Below are positions 53,773 through 63,934 of a stretch of DNA of 64,000 nt, one piece after another. The notes under the pieces are model-generated. The model saw only the letters and a program-made list of their open reading frames with translations, ran no database searches and had not been told where the DNA came from. Every line of letters starts with the position of its first letter. The stretch's first letter is position 1. The DNA comes from [Mycobacterium] vasticus (GTDB lineage: Bacteria; Actinomycetota; Actinomycetes; Mycobacteriales; Mycobacteriaceae). The DNA is taken from positions 488,919 through 552,918 of the forward strand of contig NZ_CP084028.1 of NCBI RefSeq assembly GCF_020181595.1. Direction: 5' to 3'. The translations under genes were made by a program, and so were the position numbers.

Positions 53773-55020
53773 ATGACCAACGACCACCTTATCGACGCCG
53801 AGCAGCTGTTGGCTGATCAACTCGCGGCTGCCAGTCCCGATCTGCTGCGCGGGCTGCTGTCGACGTTCGTTCACGCTCTGATGGCCGCCGAGGCCGACGC
53901 CATCTGCGGGGCGGGCTACCGCCAGCGCAGCGACGAACGGTCCAACAGCCGCAACGGGCACCGGCACCGGGACTTCGACACCCGGGTCGGCACCATCGAC
54001 GTGGGCATCCCCAAGTTGCGCCAGGGCAGCTATTTCCCGGACTGGCTGCTGGAGCGCCGCAAACGTGCCGAACGTGCGCTCACCTCGGTGGTCGCGACCT
54101 GCTACTTGCTCGGAGTATCCACCCGAAGAATGGAACGATTGGTCGAATCCCTTGGCGTAACACGGCTTTCCAAGTCGCAGGTGTCGATCATGGCCCAAGA
54201 ACTCGACGAGCAGGTGGAGGCATTCCGCACCCGACCGCTAGACGCCGGCCCGTACACGTTCGTCGCTGCCGATGCGCTGGTGCTCAAGGTCCGCGAAGCC
54301 GGCCGCGTGGTCGGCGTGCACACCCTGATCGCCACCGGGATCAACGCCGAGGGCTACCGCGAGATCCTCGGTGTTCAGGTCAGCACCGCCGAAGACGGCG
54401 CGGGCTGGCTGGCGTTCTTCCGCGATCTCGTGGCCCGCGGCCTGTCCGGGGTGGCTTTGGTGACCAGCGATGCCCACGCCGGTCTAGTTGCCGCGATCGG
54501 CGCCACGCTGCCCGGAGCGGCCTGGCAGCGCTGCAGAACCCACTACGCGGTCAACCTGATGGCGACAACTCCGAAGCCATCCTGGCCATGGGTACGCACT
54601 CTGTTGCACTCCATCTACGACCAACCTGATGCGGAATCAGTTGTTGCCCAATGTGATCGCGTGCTCGATGCACTGACCGAAAAGCTCCCTCACGTCGCTG
54701 AGCATCTCGATGCAGCCCGCGCGGACCTGCTGGCGTTCACCGCATTCCCCAAGCAGATCTGGCGCCAGATCTGGTCCAACAATCCCCAAGAACGCCTCAA
54801 CAAAGAGATCCGGCGCCGCACCGACGTCGTGGGCATCTTCCCCGACCGCGGAAGCGTCATCCGTCTCGTCGGGGCAGTCCTGGCCGAACAACACGACGAA
54901 TGGATCGAAGGTCGACGCTACCTCGGTCTCGACGTCCTCACCCGCGCCCGAGCGGGCCTCGCCAGCACCGAACAGTCCGGCCACCAGCAAACGCCGACCA
55001 CACCGGCCCTAACCGCCTAA
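53773..55020 (+). CDS. IS256-family transposase (IS1081 type)
   Basis: A 415-residue mutator-type transposase, the exact length of the IS1081 transposase and similar to it throughout (HLIDAEQLLADQLAAASPDLL, SYFPDWLLERRKRAERAL, VVATCYLLGVSTRRMERLVE, SDAHAGLVAAIGATLPGAAW, WSNNPQERLNKEIRRRTDVV). The DDE residues are intact: Asp in VAADALVLKVREAG, Asp in VTSDAHAGL, Glu in NNPQERLN. ATG 53773 (MTNDHLIDAEQ) is the start. The element should be able to move. Confidence 0.95.
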   Translation: MTNDHLIDAEQLLADQLAAASPDLLRGLLSTFVHALMAAEADAICGAGYRQRSDERSNSRNGHRHRDFDTRVGTIDVGIPKLRQGSYFPDWLLERRKRAERALTSVVATCYLLGVSTRRMERLVESLGVTRLSKSQVSIMAQELDEQVEAFRTRPLDAGPYTFVAADALVLKVREAGRVVGVHTLIATGINAEGYREILGVQVSTAEDGAGWLAFFRDLVARGLSGVALVTSDAHAGLVAAIGATLPGAAWQRCRTHYAVNLMATTPKPSWPWVRTLLHSIYDQPDAESVVAQCDRVLDALTEKLPHVAEHLDAARADLLAFTAFPKQIWRQIWSNNPQERLNKEIRRRTDVVGIFPDRGSVIRLVGAVLAEQHDEWIEGRRYLGLDVLTRARAGLASTEQSGHQQTPTTPALTA

Positions 55021-55029
55021 ACTGCCACC

Positions 55030-55044
55030 CGAAGGATCACGCGA
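55030..55044 (-). repeat. Right inverted repeat of IS1081-like element
   Basis: CGAAGGATCACGCGA on the plus strand, complement of the left repeat except one base. Confidence 0.9.
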
Positions 55045-55498
55045 TCACGCGACTCCTTACACCACGCCACTGGGCATGACCCGTTCCTGACAGCCCGTTT
55101 AAAGCCTGTCATCACTGGTCAAGTGCCTTTTAGCTGCAGAACAATCTCATCGAGGGGCGCGGGGTACTCAGCCCGTCGGAACGGCGCGTCGCACCCGTCG
55201 GTCCGGGGCGCGGGACCTCAACCGAGACAGGTCTGTATCCGCGATCACGTACCGGTCACCACCCGTGGCGTAGCTCATCGAGCTGAGATTGTCACAGGGT
55301 CCGGCAAGGTTTGCGGCACCGCCACACAGCTTCCGCAAATTCGGGAGCCACCCCACCGATCGGGCAACTCAGCGTCAGTTTCCGGGTACTTGGCCTGGAT
55401 ACGGCGGCCGGCATTGATCTATGTGGGTCTCGATGTGGTGGCGAACGGCCATAGCTGCGAAGACGAGGTGGGGTGGGCGGTACTTCTGCATTCCGTGT
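55045..55498. other. No convincing gene
   Basis: The 454 bases after the insertion sequence hold open frames but none with natural composition or a recognised motif. A plus-strand frame from 55123 ends inside the next gene and looks random. It may be debris of the DNA displaced by the insertion. Confidence 0.5.
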
Positions 55499-56257
55499 TC
55501 AACCCACGCGTAAAAGATCAACACCTAACACTTGATGAACTTCGTACCCCCACGGACTGTCAACTCCCGTGAGCCGCAGAACTTCGTCGAACCACTCCTT
55601 CTGAGCAGTACGCGACACGGCCGCATACAATTTCGAGGGGGTGATGCAAAATGGGAATATAATGCCTGATGCCGCAGCCTCCCAAATGGCTGCAGAAACG
55701 CCCGGCGTATGCGGTGAACGATAGTCGTCCAAAGCTATTACCGCATTTTTGACACTGCAATTAACCGCCGTACGGATATCGTCGCGAACGCACTTATACG
55801 CGTGGGATCCGTCAATATGAATGAAGCGGCAGCTCTGACGGCCAACGCGATCTTCGAGTTGCGCAGAAGGGCAGACTTCAACGACCGGCCGACGGGCGTG
55901 GAACCTATCGTAATTATTGTAAAAGGAATCGATGGTCAAGCCCGAATAGGCGTTCATTCCCTCTGCAGGCAGGTCAAAATTATCGGGACTCAGGCCGAAC
56001 AGATCGCAGACCACTAAATTTTCGTCACCCCGTAAGCCGTACGCCAGCAGTATCGCGCTCTTTCCCTGATATGCGCCGACTTCGAGGACGTCTCCCCTGA
56101 TATCGTTCTCCAACTGGCAGTTCAGTACAAAATCAAAGAGTCGAACGTCCTGCGGATAGAACCATCCCGGAATCGTGTCCAGCGCCTGCGTGAAAACTTC
56201 GGCTCCAGGCAGCAGCAAGGGTATTGTCTGCTGCGCACCGCCGGCTGGAAATCCCAT
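55499..56257 (-). CDS. SAM methyltransferase, Methyltransf_24 type
   Basis: A 252-residue class I methyltransferase: RGDVLEVGAYQGKSAILLAYGL (SAM motif), LVVCDLFGL, CRFIHIDGSHAYKCVRDDI (conserved H-I-D-G-S-H) and VIALDDY. The type acts on sugars of glycolipids or macrolides. Start ATG 56257. It has lower G+C than its neighbours, suggesting transfer. With the two glycosyltransferase genes upstream it forms a small surface-glycan cluster. Confidence 0.82.
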   Translation of the reverse strand: MGFPAGGAQQTIPLLLPGAEVFTQALDTIPGWFYPQDVRLFDFVLNCQLENDIRGDVLEVGAYQGKSAILLAYGLRGDENLVVCDLFGLSPDNFDLPAEGMNAYSGLTIDSFYNNYDRFHARRPVVEVCPSAQLEDRVGRQSCRFIHIDGSHAYKCVRDDIRTAVNCSVKNAVIALDDYRSPHTPGVSAAIWEAAASGIIFPFCITPSKLYAAVSRTAQKEWFDEVLRLTGVDSPWGYEVHQVLGVDLLRVG

Positions 56258-56349
56258 GACAGCAGAGTACACAGTTGCGGGAGTCAGGGATGACGCATAC
56301 GCCGCACACTTCGGACGCGCAGCAGGGTCGGGTACCCCGGTCGCAATAA

Positions 56350-57546
56350 CTACGCGGGCGGTGCAGAAATTTGAACACTGCACAGCACCTCATCGAGAGT
56401 GGCGGTACACCAGCCCACTCGGCCCAGCTCCCCCACGACATCAGCATGCGCGACGGTCGCGGCGGTGGCCTGATCCAGACGGGTCGTGTCGAACATCGCC
56501 GGCCCCATCGAGATTGCGCCGGAGCGCAGATAACGCCCCGTGCCGGCACTCCGGCGCACCATGGGCTCGGGCGCGCACTCGCCGATCAACTCAGTCGCGT
56601 CGCCGACATTGACACCGACCTGAAAAACCTGCGGTTCGGCCTGCAGAACCGACCTCAGCCGGCCCATCAGATGATCCGGTGCAAAGAATTGCCACCCACG
56701 GCCCAGGTGCAACCAGAACCTGCCCGGGACCCGTCCACGAAGCTCCCGAAGTTGGTCGCCCGGCGCACTGTACGGGTCGGCATCAATGACATCGACGAAT
56801 CGGTATCGGTCGCGCAGCATCCGACGATCAGCGCCCGACAGACCGGTATCGAGAACAAGGAACCGCTCGACGAGCGCGAGGTCCTGGCAGCAGTTCAGGA
56901 ACGAGTTCAAGGTGCGCTCCAGCGCGGCACGATCCGCGTCGGCGATGACGGTGACCGTCACATCGGCCCCGAATCCACCGATGGTGAGGTCAGCGAGCAG
57001 CCCCTGCGGGTAGGCCGACGCGGCCTCCAGCATGACCGGAACCTCGAGGTCGCGGTTCTTTGCGATTCGCTGTCGATCCGGCTCGGGGAGATCCGGTAAC
57101 GCTATGAGCTTTCTGCACAGGTCAAAAGCCTCTGCCTTCTTGCCGATCCACGCCGCGCACACGGCGAGTTCATCCATCGCACGCCAGTGGTCCAGCGCAT
57201 CATCGACGGCCAGATGGTCGTGCTCAGGACGCGAGATCATGGCCGCTCGACGTGCGAAAAGGTAGCCGAGGTGGTAGCTGCCGGCGCTGCGGTAGCGGCG
57301 TGCAATCGCATGTAGCGGCTCGGCCCGGCTCGGTAGCTCCGTCCAGGCCCGAAGGTAGGCGTCTTGAACCTGGGGCCAGGGCTCAGCGAGCTTGTGCATG
57401 GAGGCGGCCAGCCGGTACTTCGCAAGGAAGAGCTCCTCGCCGCTACCGCCCATCTCAACCCGTCGTGCGTACCACTTTCGCGCGTTGGCGAAGTCGCCGA
57501 ACTCAAAGTAGCTCTGCGCCCAGCCGAAGGCGGTTTCGGCGTTCAC
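56350..57546 (-). CDS. Partial paralogue of glycosyltransferase, lacking the GT domain
   Basis: A 398-residue protein similar to residues 215-602 of the next gene: TPR-like repeats (YFEFGDFANARKWYARRVEMGG, AYLRAWTELPSR), then an Arg-rich alpha/beta part ending GWCTATLDEVLC. The N-terminal GT2 domain is absent. The start is taken as GTG 57546, which overlaps the TGA of the upstream gene (GTGA); GTG 57561 is possible. It arose from partial tandem duplication and may still bind the same partner. Confidence 0.75.
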   Translation of the reverse strand: MNAETAFGWAQSYFEFGDFANARKWYARRVEMGGSGEELFLAKYRLAASMHKLAEPWPQVQDAYLRAWTELPSRAEPLHAIARRYRSAGSYHLGYLFARRAAMISRPEHDHLAVDDALDHWRAMDELAVCAAWIGKKAEAFDLCRKLIALPDLPEPDRQRIAKNRDLEVPVMLEAASAYPQGLLADLTIGGFGADVTVTVIADADRAALERTLNSFLNCCQDLALVERFLVLDTGLSGADRRMLRDRYRFVDVIDADPYSAPGDQLRELRGRVPGRFWLHLGRGWQFFAPDHLMGRLRSVLQAEPQVFQVGVNVGDATELIGECAPEPMVRRSAGTGRYLRSGAISMGPAMFDTTRLDQATAATVAHADVVGELGRVGWCTATLDEVLCSVQISAPPA

Positions 57547-59351
57547 GGTCTGGCGATGCACAGCACCTCGTCCAGCGTCGCTGTCTGCAGGCCACCGCGT
57601 CCGACCTGATGTCGTAGCCGAGCGATCGGATCCGGGTCATCGACGTCAATGCCGTTCAGCCGATCCATATCGAACATCGCCGGACCGGCGGTGATCGCAT
57701 CGCCCAGCGCGTAACGTCCCCCGTCGGGTGTTCGCCGCACGGCGTCCTCGGGAGCGCACTTCCAAAGGCGGTCCGTGGCGTCGGCGAGATTGATCCCGAC
57801 CTGCATCACGCCCGGCTCGGCATCGAGCACAGCGGCGAGCCGACTCAGGTACCGCTCCGGTGCGAAGAATCGCCAACCCGCTCCGAGGTGCAGCCAGAGC
57901 CGGCCGTGGATCTGGCCGCTGAGCCGGCCACGTTCGGTTATCCCCTCACCCGCGGCCGGCTCGATGAACTCGATGAAGGGGTAGCGACCGGCAAGAACGG
58001 CACGGTCCGCTGCCGATATTCCGGCGGGCAGAACCAGGAACTGCCGGATCCGGTTCAGATCAAGGCAGCAGCTCAGGAACGAATTGAGGCTCTGCTCGGT
58101 CGCTAAACGATCCGGCCCCGCGATCAGGCTCACGGTGACATCACCTGCACGGGTTGCCAGTTGTCGTACCCGCTCACCGGAATACGCCGACGCTGTCTCA
58201 AGCAGTGCAGGAACCGAGAAGTCACGATTCTTTGCGATCCGCTGACGCTGTTCGTCGGGGACATCCGGCACCGCGATCAGTTCGCGACACAGCGTCATGG
58301 CCTCGGAATGATCACCCAGCTGGGATGCGCAGATCGCCTGTTCGTCACGGGCCCGCCATAGGTGGAGGCTTGCGTCGACGAAAAGTATGTCGTCTTCCGG
58401 CAGTGGAATCTGAGCTGCGCATTCTGCGAACAGATGGCCAAGCCGGTATTGCTCCTCGAGACGGTATTTGCGTGCGATCTCGACCAGTGCCTCGCCGCGG
58501 TTCGGTCGGAACGCCCATGCGCGCAGATAGGCATCCTGCACGTCGGGCCAGGGCATATCGGACCGTGCCATCGCCTGGGCGATCTGAAGCATTGAGTAAT
58601 AGATCTCCTCAACCCAGCCGCCCAATTCGACTCGCCGCGCGAACCACTTGCGCGCGTTGTCGTAATCCCCCAGATCAAAGTAACTCCGCGCAAGATAGAA
58701 TGTTGCCCGGACATTTTCAGGGTTACGCTCGACTTCGTTGAGCAGCAGGTCTCGGTCTTGCGTAAATTTCTCACCGGAGATGTTGCGGAAACTCGTATGA
58801 CGATCTTCAATCAGGTGGTCTCCGCCTAGATTGCCGGTCACCCAACTGGACGGGGCATCAACATATTCATGCGTGACGCCCTCATAACGGATCTGCAGGC
58901 CATCGCGAAATAACACCGGATACCAGTAGATGTGGCCGCCACGGCGCCCATGCCTCATCCGGTAGATCTCGTCGGTGAGATGGCTGAAAGCCGGCGTCCC
59001 GGACAGCACGTCATCGGCATCGTTCACCCAGATGTAGTCCGCGTACCCCTGGGCGAGTGCCACCGCTTCGGTTCGGTTGTGGCCGAAATTCACCCACGGT
59101 CGCTCATGCAGCACCCCGGGAATGCCGAGTTCAGCCATGTGGCTGGTGATGAGTTCCTGCGTCCCGTCGTCGGAGCCGGTGTCGACGATCACCCAGGTAC
59201 TGATATACGGGGCAACGGAATCCAACACTTCACGAACGACGTGCGCCTCATTGCGCACGATCATGCTCAGACAGATCGTCGGCTGTGTACTCTGCACGTT
59301 CGGCACCGGGGCTTCGAGGCGTTGGCGGCTACCAGCGAAATCCGACAACAT
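57543..59351 (-). CDS. GT2 glycosyltransferase with TPR-like repeats
   Basis: A 602-residue protein. Residues 25-200 are a GT-A domain: ICLSMIVRNEAHVVREVLDSV, VIVDTGSDDGTQE, DADD at 111-114 for the metal-sugar nucleotide. Residues 205-400 have TPR-like helices (FYLARSYFDLGDYDNARKWF). The last 200 residues form an alpha/beta domain of unknown role, shared with the partial paralogue. It belongs to the SPT14-like family for surface glycans. Start ATG 59351; some N-terminal residues could be excess. Confidence 0.85.
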   Translation of the reverse strand: MLSDFAGSRQRLEAPVPNVQSTQPTICLSMIVRNEAHVVREVLDSVAPYISTWVIVDTGSDDGTQELITSHMAELGIPGVLHERPWVNFGHNRTEAVALAQGYADYIWVNDADDVLSGTPAFSHLTDEIYRMRHGRRGGHIYWYPVLFRDGLQIRYEGVTHEYVDAPSSWVTGNLGGDHLIEDRHTSFRNISGEKFTQDRDLLLNEVERNPENVRATFYLARSYFDLGDYDNARKWFARRVELGGWVEEIYYSMLQIAQAMARSDMPWPDVQDAYLRAWAFRPNRGEALVEIARKYRLEEQYRLGHLFAECAAQIPLPEDDILFVDASLHLWRARDEQAICASQLGDHSEAMTLCRELIAVPDVPDEQRQRIAKNRDFSVPALLETASAYSGERVRQLATRAGDVTVSLIAGPDRLATEQSLNSFLSCCLDLNRIRQFLVLPAGISAADRAVLAGRYPFIEFIEPAAGEGITERGRLSGQIHGRLWLHLGAGWRFFAPERYLSRLAAVLDAEPGVMQVGINLADATDRLWKCAPEDAVRRTPDGGRYALGDAITAGPAMFDMDRLNGIDVDDPDPIARLRHQVGRGGLQTATLDEVLCIARP

Positions 59352-59720
59352 CGCCGTCTTGGGTCACTCCGCCGCGACCATGGCCATTCACCTGACGGCT
59401 CCTCCAGTTCGGTATCACAGCTCCTGAGCGCCGCTGTGTTCCAGGTGAGCCTAATGAGGTGCATTTTTCGGGTCAAGGATTCCGGTAGGCAACACGTGAG
59501 GTCACCGGGGCACCGCCCGACACCGGGCCGCCGCTGGGAACTGTCCGCCCAGCTCACCGGGGTGCAATTTCCGCTCTGAGGTGCCGATGCGCTAGCCTGA
59601 CCAGGCGTCACGGCGAGGGCGGCCACCCGATACGGCCGCCGTTATCGGCGAGGACCTTCCTAGATGGTTGTCGCGATCTGGCCGTGCCTCATGCACGCCG
59701 TAGCAACCGTAGGAGTAACG
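59352..59720. other. Intergenic region without recognised gene
   Basis: 369 bases between the divergent glycosyltransferase gene and rplY. It must hold promoters for both. The end nearest rplY has AGGAG (59711-59715) as its RBS. No RNA structure or motif was recognised. Confidence 0.5.
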
Positions 59721-60359
59721 ATGGCCAAGGCCCCGACCACCAACCAGCTGACCGTTTCGGTGCGTTCCGAGACCGGCAAGGGCGCGTCGCGCCGGGCCCG
59801 CCGTGACGGCAAGGTCCCCGCGGTTCTCTACGGCCACGGCACCGACCCGCAGCACCTGGCGCTGCCGGCCCACGACTTCGCGGCCGTGCTGCGTAACTCC
59901 GGCACCAACGCGGTGCTGGTCCTCGACATCGAGGGCAAGGAGCAGCTGGCGCTGACCAAGGCGCTCGACATCCACCCGATCCGTCGCACCATCCAGCACG
60001 CCGACCTGCTCGTGGTCAAGCGCGGCGAGAAGGTCATCGTCGAGGTCAACGTCGTCCTCGAGGGTGAGGCCTTCTCCGGCACGCTGGTCACCCAGGACGC
60101 CACCGCGGTGGAGATCGAGGCCGAGGCGCTGTCGATTCCCGAGCAGCTGACCATCTCGATCGAGGGCGCCGAGGCCGGCACCCAGTTCACCGCCGGCAGC
60201 CTCGAGCTGCCCAAGGGCGTCACGCTGATCTCGGACCCGGAGATGCTGCTGGTCAACGTGGTGGAGCCCCGGGCCGAAGAGGAGTCGGAGGAGGCCGAAG
60301 AGGCCGCTGCGGAGGCCGGCGGCGAGGCCGCCGAGGCCGCACCCGCCGAGGCCGAGTAG
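59721..60359 (+). CDS. rplY: 50S ribosomal protein L25 (CTC type)
   Basis: A 212-residue general stress protein CTC-type L25. The N-terminal 5S-rRNA-binding domain begins [31 protein letters not shown]; the second domain is about 95-180. An acidic tail [16 protein letters not shown] with Ala/Glu repeats is typical of actinobacteria. Start ATG 59721 after AGGAG. Confidence 0.95.
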   Translation: MAKAPTTNQLTVSVRSETGKGASRRARRDGKVPAVLYGHGTDPQHLALPAHDFAAVLRNSGTNAVLVLDIEGKEQLALTKALDIHPIRRTIQHADLLVVKRGEKVIVEVNVVLEGEAFSGTLVTQDATAVEIEAEALSIPEQLTISIEGAEAGTQFTAGSLELPKGVTLISDPEMLLVNVVEPRAEEESEEAEEAAAEAGGEAAEAAPAEAE

Positions 60360-60371
60360 GCCGAGCACCGC

Positions 60372-60956
60372 GTGGCCGAGTCACCGCCGATACTGGTGGT
60401 CGGCCTGGGCAACCCGGGCCCGACATACGCCCGCACCCGGCACAACGTGGGCTTCATGGTCGCCGACCTGCTCGCGCAGCGGATCGGGTCGGCGTTCAAG
60501 CTGCACAAGAAGTCCGGCGCCGACGTGGCCACCGGGCGCCTGAGCGGGCGCTCGGTGGTGCTGGCGCGTCCGCGCTGCTACATGAACGAGTCCGGCCGCC
60601 AGGTCGGGCCGCTGGCCAAGTTCTACTCGGTGCCGACGGCCGGTGTGGTGGTGATCCACGACGACCTGGACCTGGACTTCGGCCGAATCCGGCTCAAACA
60701 GGGCGGTGGCGAAGGCGGTCACAACGGCCTGCGGTCAATCGCAACAGTGTTGGGCAGCAAGGACTTTCAGCGCGTTCGGTTTGGGATCGGCCGACCGCCC
60801 GGGCGTCAGGACCCGGCGGCGTTCGTGCTGCAGGCGTTCGGATCACGCGAGCGTGACGAGTTGCCGACCATCTGCGAGCAGGCCGCCGACGCCACCGAGT
60901 TGCTGATCGAGTTGGGGCTGGAGCCCGCGCAGAACGTCGTGCACACCTGGGATTGA
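60372..60956 (+). CDS. pth: Peptidyl-tRNA hydrolase
   Basis: A 194-residue Pth1-type enzyme recycling stalled peptidyl-tRNA. Catalytic His in [15 protein letters not shown], then [35 protein letters not shown]. Start GTG 60372, 12 bases after rplY; the two form an operon as in M. tuberculosis (Rv1014c-Rv1015c). Confidence 0.96.
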   Translation: MAESPPILVVGLGNPGPTYARTRHNVGFMVADLLAQRIGSAFKLHKKSGADVATGRLSGRSVVLARPRCYMNESGRQVGPLAKFYSVPTAGVVVIHDDLDLDFGRIRLKQGGGEGGHNGLRSIATVLGSKDFQRVRFGIGRPPGRQDPAAFVLQAFGSRERDELPTICEQAADATELLIELGLEPAQNVVHTWD

Positions 60957-61050
60957 TCCGACTGTCTCCGGTTGGCGTGCGCGTTTGTACAGTCCCGCAC
61001 GGCGTTTCGCGTGCAAACACGAACGCTCGCGGGAGAGGGCCGGGAAAGAG

Positions 61051-62685
61051 CTACGTGACCAGGGCGACGGAGTTGGCCCGGCGCAGCTTGCCCGACGGCG
61101 TCTTGGGGATGGTTCCCGGCCCGAGCACCACCACGTTGCGGGGCCGCATGTCGACCTCGGTGACGACCTCGTGCGCCACCTGGTGCTCGATCCGGCGCAC
61201 CTCGGCGGGGTCTTTCCAGTCGTTGGACTCCACCGCGACGGCGAACGTCTCGCGGGAGTGCCCGGCGTCCAGGCGCACCGCCACCGCACAACCCGGCCGC
61301 ACCCCTTCCACGCGGCCCGCCGCACGTTCGATGTCGGTGGGGTAGATGTTGCGGCCACCCATGATGATGACGTCCTTGACCCGGCCGCACACCACGATGT
61401 GACCGTTCTCCATCTGGTAGCCCAGGTCACCGGTGTCGTACCAGCCGTGCTCGTCCTGGGCAGGCAAGAAACCCGCCACCGTGAGATAGCCCGACGTCAC
61501 CGACTCGCCGCGCAGCTGGATGACGCCGACCCCGCGCGGCGGCAGCACGTTGCCGTCGTCGTCGACGATCCGGCCCTCGATGCCCTCCAGCAGCGGCCCC
61601 AGCGAGGCCAGCCGGCGGGTGTTGCCGCGGGTGGCGGGGACGGCCTGCCGCAGCGCGGCCAGCAGGTCGGCGTCCACCTCGTCGACGGACAGGCCGGTCT
61701 CCACCGGGGTGAAGGCCGTCGCCAGCACCGTCTCGGCCATCCCGTAGACCGGCATGATTGATTCGGGCTTGAGGCCGAACGGCCGGCCCGCATCGATCAG
61801 ATCCTCGACGTCGTTGGGCTCGACCGGCTCGGCGCCCGACATGGTGATCCGCAGCGTGGACAGGTCGAACTGTCCGGGCTGGGCCTGCCTGCGCAGCCGC
61901 TTGGCGAACAGCGCGTAGGCGAAGTTCGGGCCGCAGATGAAGGTGCCCTTGTATTTGTCGACCAGCTTCGCCCACAGCAGCGTGTCGCGTAGGAAGTCCA
62001 TCGGGGTGATCTTGACCAGCTCGGCGCCGAAATACATCGGCGTGGTGAGGAAGCCGACCATGCCCATGTCGTGGAAGCACGGCAGCCAACTGATCATGAC
62101 GTCTTTTTCGATGTCGTACTTCGCCCCGACGAACATTGCTTCGAGGTTCGCGTAGATGTTGCCGTGGGTGATCAGCACCGCCTTGGGCGAGCCGGTCGAT
62201 CCCGACGTCAGCTGCATCAGCGCCAGATCGTCCTCGCCGGCCTCCACCGGGTCGATCGGCTCATGAGCCAGCAGGTCGGCGACGGTCAGGACCTTCAGGC
62301 CCTTTTCCTGCAGCACCGGCATCGCAGCCATGAACGGCTCCGAGATGATGACGGCCTTGGCGTCGATCATGTCGACGACGGTCATGGTGTCTTTTGCCCA
62401 GGCAACCAGGTCGGTGCGCGGAGTGGGCTGGTGCAGCATGGTCAGGCTGGCGGCGCGCATCCACAGGGCTTGGGCGGACGGTGCGATCTCCACCGGGGCG
62501 CCGGCCAACACGCCCACCGCGTCGCCGTGGCCGATTCCTGCGGCGGCCAGCCCGCCTGCGATGCGGCGGGCGCGCTCGTGCACCTCGCCCCAGGTGTGCC
62601 GGACAGGCTCGTGCGGCTCACCTGTGACCATGCCCTTGGAGGACTCGCGGGCACTGCGGAACATCTTGTCGGTAAACCTGCTCAC
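61051..62685 (-). CDS. Fatty-acyl-AMP/CoA ligase (Pks16-like)
   Basis: A 544-residue adenylate-forming enzyme, the exact length of Pks16 (Rv1013) at the same locus. ATP motif [33 protein letters not shown], and the C-terminal Lys in [11 protein letters not shown]. The N-terminal [11 protein letters not shown] is the FAAL/FACL branch motif. It activates a fatty acid for an unknown acceptor. Upstream 251 bases (62686-62936) hold no gene. Confidence 0.92.
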   Translation of the reverse strand: MSRFTDKMFRSARESSKGMVTGEPHEPVRHTWGEVHERARRIAGGLAAAGIGHGDAVGVLAGAPVEIAPSAQALWMRAASLTMLHQPTPRTDLVAWAKDTMTVVDMIDAKAVIISEPFMAAMPVLQEKGLKVLTVADLLAHEPIDPVEAGEDDLALMQLTSGSTGSPKAVLITHGNIYANLEAMFVGAKYDIEKDVMISWLPCFHDMGMVGFLTTPMYFGAELVKITPMDFLRDTLLWAKLVDKYKGTFICGPNFAYALFAKRLRRQAQPGQFDLSTLRITMSGAEPVEPNDVEDLIDAGRPFGLKPESIMPVYGMAETVLATAFTPVETGLSVDEVDADLLAALRQAVPATRGNTRRLASLGPLLEGIEGRIVDDDGNVLPPRGVGVIQLRGESVTSGYLTVAGFLPAQDEHGWYDTGDLGYQMENGHIVVCGRVKDVIIMGGRNIYPTDIERAAGRVEGVRPGCAVAVRLDAGHSRETFAVAVESNDWKDPAEVRRIEHQVAHEVVTEVDMRPRNVVVLGPGTIPKTPSGKLRRANSVALVT

Positions 62686-62936
62686 GACGGCCTCCTAGCC
62701 GGCACCGGTACTGTCCATACGGGCTGAGTTTTCATGTTCCACCTGCTGTGGACCACTTCGCGAGAGGCGCGCGCGCACAATACGGCGGCGGTTGCATCTC
62801 GATACGGCAATGTGCGCCCACCGAGACCGGCGAGCGTCTGGTTGACGTGAAAGTCCTGACCACAATTAGTCACCGCGGAGTATCTTAAACTCCTCTTAAT
62901 CGGCGAGCAAATCTTCCGGCCGGATTGGGGTCGCGG

Positions 62937-63899
62937 TCACACCCCGGTTGCCGACGGCGGCGCCACCCGGGCGCCGTAGACCGGGCCACTGGCCACCCGC
63001 ACCGCCCGTCCGGCACCGGCCGCGGCCAGCTCGACGGCCACGTCGGCAGCCGAGGCCGCCGACCCGCACAGGAACGCGCACGTCGGCCCCGACCCGGACA
63101 CCACCCCGGCCAGCGCACCCGCCTCCACCCCGGCCCGCAGCGTGCGCCGCAGCGCCGGATTCAAGCTGACGGCCGCCGCCTGCAGGTCATTGCCGAGCAG
63201 TCCGGCCAGGCGTTGCGGATCGCCGGCGGCCAGCGCCGCCAGCACCGGCTCGGGGTCACCCAACTCGGGCATGGTGCGGCCGGTCTCGCGCAGCCGGTCC
63301 AGTTCGGCGAAGACCGCCGGGGTGGCCAGGCCGGCGTCGGCGAACGCCAACACCCAGTGGAACGTCTCGCGGGTCAGCACCGTCGCCAGTTCCTCACCGC
63401 GGCCGGTGCCCAACGCGGTTCCGCCGTGCAGGCTGAACGGCACGTCACTGCCCAGCCGGGCGGCCAACGTGTGCAGATCACGCCGCGGCACACCGAGTTC
63501 CCAGAGCACGTTCATGCCGACCAGCACCGCCGCGGCGTCGGCACTGCCACCGGCCATGCCGCCGGCCACCGGAATGGACTTGTCGATGGTGATGGCCACG
63601 TCCGGGGCCCGCCCGACGTGCTCGGCCAACAGCTCGGCGGCCTGCCAGGCCAGGTTGCGCTCATCGGTGGGCAGCACGTCGGCGCCCTCACCGGTGATCT
63701 GCAGCGACAGCACGTCGGCGTCGCGCACGGTCACCTCGTCGACCAGCGACACCGCGTGAAAGACGGTCGTCAGTTCGTGGTACCCGTCGTCTCGGCGGTC
63801 ACCAACGGCCAGGTACAGGTTCAGCTTGCCCGGCGCCCGCACGGTGACCGTCCCGGTCGGGGACCACTCGGTGGCGGCACTTCCATCGGATGCGGTCAC
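62937..63899 (-). CDS. ispE: 4-Diphosphocytidyl-2-C-methyl-D-erythritol kinase
   Basis: A GHMP kinase of 320 residues in the MEP isoprenoid pathway. N-terminal [19 protein letters not shown] loop [17 protein letters not shown], and [14 protein letters not shown]. Start GTG 63899. It supplies isoprenyl units used for menaquinone side chains by grcC1-type synthases. Confidence 0.96.
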   Translation of the reverse strand: MTASDGSAATEWSPTGTVTVRAPGKLNLYLAVGDRRDDGYHELTTVFHAVSLVDEVTVRDADVLSLQITGEGADVLPTDERNLAWQAAELLAEHVGRAPDVAITIDKSIPVAGGMAGGSADAAAVLVGMNVLWELGVPRRDLHTLAARLGSDVPFSLHGGTALGTGRGEELATVLTRETFHWVLAFADAGLATPAVFAELDRLRETGRTMPELGDPEPVLAALAAGDPQRLAGLLGNDLQAAAVSLNPALRRTLRAGVEAGALAGVVSGSGPTCAFLCGSAASAADVAVELAAAGAGRAVRVASGPVYGARVAPPSATGV

Positions 63900-63934
63900 G
63901 CCGATGAGACTAACGGCTCCGTCCGGTGAACGGC

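Larger units (their letters stand above)
53721..55044 (+). mobile_element. IS1081-like insertion sequence (IS256 family), complete
   Basis: A 1324-base element bounded by 15-bp inverted repeats with one mismatch and carrying one transposase gene that fills it. The length equals that of IS1081 from the M. tuberculosis complex. Eight-base flanks (GGCGGTCA left, TCACGCGA right) do not match, so no target duplication is visible. Confidence 0.92.

Noticed and set aside
53713..55052. Target-site duplication of the insertion sequence
   Set aside because: The 8-base flanks differ, and the shared TCA at the border is too short to count.
55123..55572. A 149-codon plus-strand frame after the insertion sequence
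   Set aside because: Random composition, no RBS, and its end overlaps the real methyltransferase gene on the other strand.
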